Shown here: piece after piece, positions 45,647 to 54,360 of the stretch
Layout of the letters: each line of letters begins with the position of its first letter
Position numbering within the stretch: position 1 is the stretch's first letter
DNA from: Fragum whitleyi
Lineage: Eukaryota; Mollusca; Bivalvia; Cardiida; Cardiidae
DNA length: 64,000 nucleotides
Assembly (NCBI GenBank): GCA_948146395.1
Contig: OX411544.1
Coordinates: forward strand, 95,963,232-96,027,231
Direction of reading: 5' to 3'
The notes under the pieces: generated by a model
Told to the model about the DNA's origin: nothing
The model's database searches: none
What the model saw: the letters and a program-made list of their open reading frames with translations, nothing else
Made by a program: the position numbers and the translations under genes

Positions 45647-46535
45647 TAATACAAATCTTCTATCCAGTACGCTCATCAATGTTTATGACCAGAGCTGGCT
45701 GTTTTATAGACTTTTATTGCTCAGTTAAATTGGCAGTGTTAACTCCCTGTGACCTAAGAATACAACAATATGGTTTACTATCACTACAACTGAAAGAACT
45801 GAACACTTATAGTGTGTTTCGCAACAGGAGCAATAACACGATTTCACAAAAAATGTTCAATATTAAAATGTATGTAATAATAATCAGGCTATGAACTGTG
45901 ATTGCAATAGACCGATTTTTCTGAGGTCACTGTAGTTGGTTTTTGTTTTTTGTTTTTTTTTTTTTTTTTTTACCAGAAAATAGATTTTCAGAAATGGAGT
46001 ATTATTTCTTTCTTTCGTTTTTACGATATTTTAATCGAGAGAGAGAGACGACACGGTCATACGAATGCATTTACTGCCGGAGTTTGGATTCTGTCTTACA
46101 TAACAGTGAAAAGGTCCTCCTTCTTTGAAGTCATACCGACATCAAAAACATACTTTTTTGTAAACTCACTCCAACAAATTATGGTATTTAGTATTCAAAC
46201 AACTCAGTTAAGATCAAAATTAAATGACATTCTCACAGTGTACTTTAAGAACTCTGTAATTGTTCAGTTTCTTTGAAAAGCAAGTAACATTATTTTCCTT
46301 ATTTGAGAGAGTAGAGCAATAAACTGTAAATGTAACACCTTTGTAAAGACGAGATAATGAGAATTCGTTATTCATTATTACGTAGGCCTTTAACCCTAAT
46401 TCAAACCTGATATTAATCTAGAACTACTAAAAGATCTAAAGGATTTATATTTATGTAACTAGAGTCAGTTAATTAAGTGGTGATGAGTTGAGAGCGGAAT
46501 TCTCTAAATAATGATGAGTTCTCCTCACTAATTTA

Positions 46536-47047
46536 CAGTTAATAACAACAAGAAATTCACAAGGTGAATGATTTTAGAATGATTTTGGAATGAAATTGAA
46601 TGAGTGTGAGGAATGTGTTTTGAGTTGAATTGAAGGGTGGTAATCCAATATCGCTCATTTTGTTCTGGATAATTAAAATAAGCGATATGTATTACCTCCT
46701 TTTAATAAAATACGTATACAAGTTCTATAAATAGCTTCATATTTCTTTAAGACCAAATATTAAAGTTTGATGAGTATATATTGTTGTAGACGATGGATGT
46801 TATGTACAAGTCTGAATAAAGAGGTCTTTTTCTCCCTAGGTGCTTATAATTTCAAATGAGTCAGTGAAATCGCTATTTTTCTAGCTATTTTTATTTTGAA
46901 TGAAGTTCATTATCTTTCTTTTTAGTGTTTTGGAGCGTTTTTTGAATGTTTTGAGTGAGTGTTTGGAATGACTGAATGGAGCGCAGAGTGAGCGATTTAG
47001 AACGGTTTTGAATGAGATGAATGTCAATTTCACTATGTGACTAACTC
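46536..47047 (+). mobile_element. Tc1-like MITE with internal insertion
   Basis: The left end CAGTTAATAACAACAAGAAA follows TA; the right end CACTATGTGACTAACTC is followed by TA. Relative to its relatives it carries about 85 extra bases near 46765-46850 (TATTAAAGTTTGATGAGTAT onward). Confidence 0.8.
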
Positions 47048-47137
47048 TAGTACCAACAACTAAATGTAAACATAGTCTATATATCTCAAAAACTGGGCAA
47101 GATCAATGTTTAGTTCTCGTCGTTCTAGTTAGCACCT

Positions 47138-47269
47138 GCCCTGTGTTCAGGGTGACAAAACAGTGCAAACAATTTGCCAATTATAACCCGCTTTGCACGT
47201 GCACTTGCGAGCAAAGCGGGTCATAATTGGCAAACTGTTTGCATTGTTTTGTCACCCTGAACGCAGGGC
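47138..47269. mobile_element. hairpin MITE (CCCTGCGTTCAGG ends), well preserved
   Basis: 132-bp foldback: GCCCTGTGTTCAGGGTGACA pairs with TGTCACCCTGAACGCAGGGC, CAATTTGCCAATTATAACCC pairs with its partner, and the centre is GCACGTGCACTTGCGAGC. Few mismatches, so probably among the younger copies. Confidence 0.88.
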
Positions 47270-47375
47270 TGAGTTAGATTCGCTTTGCCAAACGTAGGAA
47301 ATTGATTACATTTTATCAAATCTTATATTGCTTTAACAAATCTTCCCCTGCACCCTGGATGTCTATTCTGAATTA

Positions 47376-47836
47376 CTGTTAATATTATAATGAAATTGAC
47401 AATGTGAATGATTTTGGAATGAAATTGAATGAGCGGGGGTGGGGGGGGGGGGCAGGATGTGATTTAAATTTAGGTGATGTAATCTAATATAGTTAATCGG
47501 ATGATATTAGCGATGTTTTTGTTACATCCTTTTATTAAAATATTCGTCATTTTAGGATTACGTGTCCTCACTTCCAATTCTCAAGCGTTTGTAACTCAAG
47601 TGATTAGGATTGAGGACAGATTTTACCGATTTGAATGAAATATCGTTCGTTTTGAACGATTTCGACGTGTTTCTAATAAACTTTAAAAAAAAGGAGCGTT
47701 TTTAATGCTATGAGTATTTTTTATTTATTTATTTATTTTTTATTTTTTATTTGAATGAATGAAATAATTGAGCACTGTAACGGTGATTTAGTACGGTTTT
47801 GACTGAGGTGTGTCAATTTCATGATGTTACTAACTG
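47376..47836 (+). mobile_element. Tc1-like MITE
   Basis: The left end is a variant CTGTTAATATTATAATGAAA after TTA; the right end ATGATGTTACTAACTG is followed by TA. It contains a G-rich run at 47432-47453 that differs in length in the duplicate. Confidence 0.75.
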
Positions 47837-48352
47837 TATATAGAGATAAATTTGTAGCAAAACAATAGCTATGTATTAGATTTCGAGTATATACTCTTTG
47901 GATAACTTTTATTATTAAAATAGAATACTGTGCAAATGAGTCTGGAAGATCTTTTTGCTCAGTGGTTCGAGGTTTGAAAACCTATGGTATTTTCAAACGA
48001 CCTCTCCGAATAAAATCAACTCTACTCAGTTGCGGGCTTTTTTCTGCTCTTTCTTTCAAAGAGATAGGACTGCACATCCTCAATTTAGCGTTGTTTTAAC
48101 TTATTCTAGATTTGTCATATCCTTAATGCATGTACATGCTTATTATATTTTGCGGTTTTGCAGTTCATTTGCCTCAGTGAGAAACCATATCTCTGCCATC
48201 TTAGATACAACAGGAAAATATCAGATTTAAAGTCTTTCCAAGGACGTATCCCAAATGTATAAGTGTCAAAACTAATTTCTGACAACATATTTTTTCTCAA
48301 CGAATTTGTCATAATCAAGGTCAAAGGAATGTCATAGATATCCCAACTGTAT

Positions 48353-48906
48353 AAATGACCTGTCACGCGAAAAGTGACCATCTAGGTAATTACAGTTAAC
48401 AACATCGTGAAATTGACAAGGTGAATGATTTTGGAATGATTTAGGAATTAAATTGAATGAGTGTGAGGAGCGAGTTTTGAGTGAAATTAATTGGAGGTTT
48501 TCCTATATCGCAAATTTTGTTCAGGCTGAAAAATCTTAGCGATATTGATTACCTCCCTTTAATAAAAAATGCATACAAGTTCTATACGAAGCTTCCTACT
48601 TCTTCAACAACCTATCAGGCGCTAACAATTTGAATAAGTCAGTGAAATCGTGATTTTTTTCTCTATCAAAATTTATTTTGAATGATCTTGTTGATTTTAT
48701 ATTTTTCAATGGATTTGACCGTTTTTTAAATGGTTTGAGTGATGTGGATGCCATTTCCACGGTGTAAATATCTTTATAAAGGTGTCAATACTGGTCAGTC
48801 TGCGTAAACAGCGCTGACTGTCTAGGTTCGATACTTTGAGTAGTTTCACTTTTTTCTTAGTCTTGAACTACGGAGTTCCTTGACGGTCTCTTTTTGTGAC
48901 GGGTCT
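48353..48906 (+). mobile_element. GTGACCC-ended MITE hosting a nested MITE
   Basis: The left end AATGACCTGTCACGCGAAAA and the right end TTTTTGTGACGGGTCTG are separated by the Tc1-like MITE at 48393-48770 plus the family interior (GGTCAGTCTGCGTAAACAGC). The nested order is readable: this element first, the Tc1-like one second. Confidence 0.65.
48393..48770 (+). mobile_element. Tc1-like MITE, nested
   Basis: The left end CAGTTAACAACATCGTGAAA follows TTA, and the central palindrome arms are present. The right terminus is decayed (ATTTCCACGGTGTAAATA). Confidence 0.75.
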
Positions 48907-49565
48907 GGGTGGTGCGTTAAATGTCGACCCTAGTCAGACTACACGGGCTGACTCGGCTAACTAGGGACGAAACATTTCCTACTTAGCGTTTCACCTGAAT
49001 CTAGATCGATCATTCTACCTACCTCTGAATCTTTGATTGCGACATGCGGTTGATCTCTACTGGAACCAATCTCTTTTGTGAAATATATAATTCATAGAGC
49101 CCGAAGATGCCTCCTTTTAGGTGGTGGGTCGCATATGTAAAAAAGGTATGTAACACTGAAATTTATGAGCCATCATTTTACTTTTCAAGTCACACGATTT
49201 CGAAGTAAAGACTAAGACCAGCCTCTTCATACAAACAAGAGGCTTGCAAACGCACTCTGTAGATTCCCCGAGGCTCAAAACTGATTAGGACGATGAGCGG
49301 CATTTTCATGTCCAGACTTTCAAATGGATGCATATTTTTCGTCAACTAAATTGTGGAAAGGAGACATCTAGGAGGGGCGAAAATAGTAACCCCCGTGAGA
49401 CTGCGCAAGATGATCGTGGTTGATCAATACATTTCTCCATCGACAGATTTTCTTTGTGAATGTAGAATGATATTTCTACCTTCTGATGTAGGCCTAATGA
49501 TTTTTAAAATGTAGCCTCTGGCTAACCTCTGCTATGAACATTTTTTTTGCATTATTTATTAATTT

Positions 49566-49675
<110 letters not shown>

Positions 49676-49940
49676 CAGGGTTTCAAGTTGGCCCCTTTTC
49701 GGCTGCCAGGTCAAATTACATTCTAGCTTCGTCTTCCGACTGAAATTTTACTTTTTCGTACTTAAGTTAACAAATTTCGCACACGCAACTCACACACTAA
49801 TGTTGATAATTGCGTACAAACACATTAAAAAAGGGAATTTCTTTTTTAGAAAAGAAATGGACTGGTTGTCAAAAAAATATGCTCCTTTCTTAACGTTATT
49901 GAATCGAAACGCTTTCTTTGGTCCTCATTCCTATGTCATT

Positions 49941-50141
49941 TTAAGTTCCAGACGCTAGAAAACGCAAGTAGCAGCTGGGCGAATCGTCCGGTGTTCTGCT
50001 TTCAACTCGACGCAAAACGACGAACTTATACTCGTTGGATTCGTTATTCGTCTTAACTTGGATTAAAAGGAAAGGGCAGTCGACTCCAATGCGCTGGTAG
50101 TCCTCAACGTTCTGGTTAATTTCTTTTTGTTTGTTTGACAT
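49941..50141 (-). CDS. unrecognised 66-codon frame, doubtful
   Basis: Minus-strand open frame with balanced codon use and a composition more protein-like than other short frames here (acidic and polar N-terminus, VDCPFLLIQVK segment, RRVESRTPDDSP segment). It starts at an ATG and ends TAA inside the GC-richer stretch 49950-50130. No domain is recognised, and no splice partner or neighbour supports it. It is duplicated without change at 62101-62301 because it lies in the 12.2-kb unit, so conservation between the copies is no evidence of function. It could be an exon, a remnant of a transposon gene, or chance. Confidence 0.2.
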   Translation of the reverse strand: MSNKQKEINQNVEDYQRIGVDCPFLLIQVKTNNESNEYKFVVLRRVESRTPDDSPSCYLRFLASGT

Positions 50142-50580
50142 TTGAGGGAGTAGAATTCTAGTTTTCGCTTTGATTTAGATCTTTCGAAGATTTATCTTTG
50201 CAATCTCGTTCGATAAAGATGTTCACATTAAGTTAACTTCTTGTGTTTTTGAATGATAAGTATTCCTTTTTCATCATTACGAATGTCATTGCCACTTAAA
50301 AATCATGGTATACTAATCTAGTAGTACTAGAGATGTAAAGAGTATATTGCTATGTAATAGTTTTGTTCTAGAGATAAAAAGAAAAGTTTTTTGACAAATA
50401 ATGATAACCAATTTCCCACCAATTTGGAGCTCGAATACTTTATCTTTGATTATACAAAGAACGAGTATCTTTCTTTTTTATAACACGAACTTTTATGAAA
50501 ACAATATGAGTAGGACCAGATTCAGGGTGGATAAATGCGTGCAAACGTTTCCCTCTGAAATCAGAGTGAACATCGTCGCC

Positions 50581-50690
50581 TTGCGTTCAGGGTGACAAAA
50601 CAATAAAAACTGTTTGCAATTATACCCCGCTTTGTACGTACACTTTTCTGCATAGTTGGGTATAATTTGCAAACAGTTGGCAATGTTCAG
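50581..50690. mobile_element. hairpin MITE, degenerate
   Basis: TTGCGTTCAGGGTGACAAAA and TACCCCGCTTTGTACGTACA match the left arm and centre. The right arm is reduced to GTATAATTTGCAAACAGTTG. Confidence 0.7.
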
Positions 50691-51802
50691 TAGTAGGGGA
50701 GTATTATTCAACCACGCAAAGTTTCCTCCTCGCAACTAGCCCTGACGTCGCGCACGGTAATGCTTAACATTTGAAATCGCACGTCTCCCGTCAAGTTCAA
50801 TCTGCTTTTCCTTCCAAAACCTGTAAGCCGATTGACCAAATGAACAAGAAGAAGGTATACTTTTAAAGAATATTCGTTACGTGAACTGAGGGAAATCAAA
50901 TTCTAGTTAATTTTAAGTTTCTTTGTCACAAAAACACTTAAATTACGTCTGTAAAACGTAACAAATTATGTGTTGGTTGATTTCCTTTAGACCCTTTAAA
51001 TGCGTAAAATAGTTCGTGAAAAATGTTGAGAATGTTTATATTTGCGCGACAAGGTTCATTTACTTAAAATATGACCTAAGACGTCTGTCAAAGAAATAAG
51101 AAACAATTGATAGAGATTTATTCAACAATTCAAAAGTTGTAAAACGTCAAATTTTAGCGAAAATTCGGCGTGAAATTTCACAAAGTTTTCTCAATATTTT
51201 TTTTCAATAATTGATAAAATTTTGAAAAATTTCAAAATAAAAATATTATTTTTTTCTAGTTTCTGATAATGTGGTCCGTAATACGAATACGCAATATACA
51301 ACAAAATAAAAAGAGAAAATCTGTGTGGACACAATTTCTACATTACGCGAATTTTAAAGCCAGTTTTCAAAATTTTTCGCTGCAGCGTTTCATTAAAAAA
51401 CTGATTATCATAAATTATTTTATATTTTTGAAATATTATTTTTTTCGTACAATCACCTTGAAAAACTTCGTATAGATACATTTGAAAATATAAAAAATAT
51501 TAAGATTTGTTTGTGTGGACATACTTTTCAAAAACGCAGTCTTTTTTAACGTCTTACGTTATAACATTGCGCGCTGTCCTTTTCTGAGCAAACAATGACA
51601 AAATGATTAAAGCTGATGTATGATAAAATTGCTTCCTGCGGGAAAAAATATATCTTGTCGTACTCGGTATATTACTTATACGACAATTTAAAATAAATTC
51701 GCATGACAAAGCGAACATTCAATAAACAAGAAGCGCTTCAGAAAAGTACGTGGTGTAATAACGTCTAAATAGCAAATCGACGTTACAAAGCGTGCGTGAC
51801 GT

Positions 51803-51886
51803 CCCTGCGTTCAGGATCACAAAACGGTGCAAAGCGGGGTATAATTTGCAATTTGTTTGCACCGTATTATCTTTCTGAACGCAGAA
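51803..51886. mobile_element. hairpin MITE with central deletion
   Basis: CCCTGCGTTCAGGATCACAA joins directly from GGTGCAAAGCGGGG to the right arm TTTGCACCG ... CTGAACGCAG. About 45 bp around the loop are missing, as expected from deletion at a hairpin tip. Confidence 0.75.
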
Positions 51887-52364
51887 CATAGGTCCTTCTC
51901 ACTAATTAGCATACAATAAAATAAACAAAATTTATTGAATTAAACAATATTACAATACTTACAGCATATATCAAAATGGATTAGACAAAAAAGAGAAATG
52001 CATGGATTAAGAGAAGAACATATAGTTAACGTGAACATAATTTATCACTTTTTACGAGAAAGTGCGTAATTAAGAAAATTTTCCAATTTTGAAACAACAG
52101 TCTTTGATTTGTTTGTCATATGATTGGTAATTTTTTTAATAGTAGGCCAAGTATGATAGTATCTTCTATCTTATAATTATACAAATATCCGTGTGATAAC
52201 ATCCTGTATGATATTTTTTTATGATATCACATTGTTATTTTTAGAACAATGATATAATGCGTTTATTTTTAGAAACTTGCATTTCAGTTTAAAAAAAATG
52301 ACGAAAACAAGACAAATAGAGGTTATAAAATAAATATAATACGTACCTGGTGTATTGTATGAAA
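51887..52364. other. non-coding, no gene seen
   Basis: AT-rich; unit-1 sequence beyond the part duplicated within this window. Confidence 0.5.
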
Positions 52365-52991
52365 ATTTTTATTATTTGAATTTTAAACGAATTATCGGCC
52401 TTTCATTGGCGGACAAATTTGGACGATCGGTAAAGATATATATTCAGATTTTGTACTAACACATATTGTAAGTACTTATCTACCGACATCGCTCTAGCTT
52501 TAAAGCATTTCATATGATTATCCATAACTGATAGAAAACATTATATTCTACTTAGCGAAATGATATGACGAAATATAAAGCATTATATATAATTCAATAG
52601 TGTTATCATTATTTTAATTTTTAAATATAATGTCATGACCTTCACAACTTTTGTCCTTTCTTGAGTCGATTTCATGGAACAGTGTAATTACTTACAAAGA
52701 TAGGTCTCAAAAAAGAAATCTTTCTGCACAAGTATCAAAATGCGGTTGTTAGGGAATCCATCCTCTCTGTGGTGTTAACGATACCACGTCTACGAAAGAA
52801 TAAATGGAATTAGCTTCGTGAATGAAAAAATACCTCCGACGTATAGGAATCTTCAGTAATAGAAATCTTCTATCCAGTACGCTCATCAATGTTTATGACC
52901 AGAGCTGGCTGTTTTATAGACTTTTATTGCTCGGTTAAATTGGCCACGTTAAATCTCTGATGACCTTAGAATGCAACAATATGGTTTACTA
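52365..52991 (+). repeat. older partial copy of the unit's left edge (copy C)
   Basis: Matches about 44793-45781, extending 132 bp further left than the young duplication, with roughly 93-95 percent identity by eye and small indels. It lacks the 350-bp MITE of 45297-45646. It ends abruptly at the LINE start. It shares G with unit 2 at the site matching 45723. Confidence 0.9.
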
Positions 52992-53133
52992 CGTAGTGAT
53001 CTCCCCTTGCAAGATGGAGGACATGGATTTTTACCGCTTCGTGAAAAAATAGGAAAAATAGGAATATGTTGGATTTAATCAGTGCCGATCATGTATTACA
53101 TGGATAAAACCAGTTCTAGACACAACCACCTAA
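52992..53133 (+). promoter_or_regulatory. LINE 5' leader, putative internal promoter
   Basis: 142 bp upstream of ORF1 that begin where the paralogous flank ends. CAAGATGGAGGAC lies about 27 bp in; the CAAGATGG core equals the YY1-site core in the human L1 leader, a resemblance that may be coincidental. No TATA box is evident. Confidence 0.4.
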
Positions 53134-54360
53134 ATGCCTCAGGATAAAAAGTCTGGAAAAAAGAAGAAAGGAGAAGGAAATAAGAGGAAAAATATTTCTC
53201 CTTTGTCAACAGAGGTGAAAACGGTGAACACTAATCAAGGTGAACAGTCCAGCTATACAGAAACAAGTTCACACCAAAACAAAAACGGACTTATAAACAA
53301 CCAATGTACACCAGAAAATCAAAGTAAATTCTTTCGTTATTCTTCTCCTTCTCCTTCACAATTTTACTCCCTAGACGCTCCGGATAACCACAGCAACATG
53401 AGCAACATGAACAATATAAACAATGTGAACAATATGAGCAATAACCCAATACCTCAGTCATATAATGGGCAATTTGTTCAGTCACCCTCGGGACAATATA
53501 ACCCTCAGTTTATGGCATCGACCCCGTACTACCAGCAAGCACCAGCGCAAACACCACCTTGGGCCGAAAGTATCATAAATGATAACAAACGCATCATAAA
53601 CGATCTCCAAAACATAAAGACAGCTGTAGCACGAATAGAAAATGTTGAGAAAACGGTAACATCCATAAACGTACGGCTACTCGACTTGGAAAAAAAAGTT
53701 ACCAGTTTAGATCAAAGAGTAGTTGAAGTTGAATCAGCTAGTCAATTCATTAATGAAAAATACGAGAAACAAAAAGGAGATCTACAAACAGCAAAAGACA
53801 ATATGAACAATCTCAAAGAATCGTGTGAAAAACTACAGACTAATATGGAATCGTTGAAAGTACAACACGACCAGATGAAAAGCAAAGTGGCTGATAACGA
53901 ATATCGATCCATGCGCGAAAACCTTATATTTTACGGCATAAAGGAAAATCTGTCCGACTCTAAAAGTATGGAGCAACAGCCTGAAAATTGTGATTTGTTG
54001 GTAAAGGAATTTATCCAAAATCATTTACATATAGACAGCAGTGAAATCTTGTTTGATAGAGCGCATAGGTTGGGCAATAAGAACAACAAGTCTGATAAAC
54101 CACGCCCAATAGTGGTTAAATTCCATTATTACCACGAAAGGGAAAGAATAAAAAATGCGTCATTTCCATTAAAGGAGAATCTCAAAAAGAAAAATCTCGG
54201 TGTAGGCGTGCAGCTCCCGAAGGACTGGCGTGATTCTCGCAAACCCTTATACGAGGTGATGAATGCTGAGAAGAAAAAAGGAAAAAAATGCAGATTTGTC
54301 GGCGAAAAACTTTTTATAGAAGGCCATGAATACAAACCCACCCAAACTAAACATACATAA
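53134..54360 (+). CDS. LINE ORF1 protein, RNA-binding chaperone type
   Basis: 408 residues. By family knowledge this protein coats the LINE RNA and acts as a nucleic-acid chaperone in the retrotransposition particle. Visible layout: a lysine-rich basic start (residues 4-20); an asparagine/methionine/glutamine-rich low-complexity part (about 85-140, with NMSNMNNINNVNN); a long heptad-like coiled coil (about 145-255); then an RRM-like domain starting RENLIFYGIKE (261-271) with FDRAHRLG and RPIVVKFHYYHERERI, and a basic C-terminal domain (KKKNLGVGVQLPKDWR to about 400). This order is that of L1-type ORF1 proteins. The frame is intact from ATG to TAA. ORF2 follows in the same reading frame immediately after the stop, with no spacer of note. 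The sequence before the ATG (ACCTAA) is not a strong initiation context. Confidence 0.88.
   Translation: MPQDKKSGKKKKGEGNKRKNISPLSTEVKTVNTNQGEQSSYTETSSHQNKNGLINNQCTPENQSKFFRYSSPSPSQFYSLDAPDNHSNMSNMNNINNVNNMSNNPIPQSYNGQFVQSPSGQYNPQFMASTPYYQQAPAQTPPWAESIINDNKRIINDLQNIKTAVARIENVEKTVTSINVRLLDLEKKVTSLDQRVVEVESASQFINEKYEKQKGDLQTAKDNMNNLKESCEKLQTNMESLKVQHDQMKSKVADNEYRSMRENLIFYGIKENLSDSKSMEQQPENCDLLVKEFIQNHLHIDSSEILFDRAHRLGNKNNKSDKPRPIVVKFHYYHERERIKNASFPLKENLKKKNLGVGVQLPKDWRDSRKPLYEVMNAEKKKGKKCRFVGEKLFIEGHEYKPTQTKHT

Noticed and set aside
45950..46276. 108-codon frame repeated identically at 58143-58469
   Set aside because: Starts in a poly-T run, no recognisable features; identity between copies is due to the recent 12.2-kb duplication, not selection.
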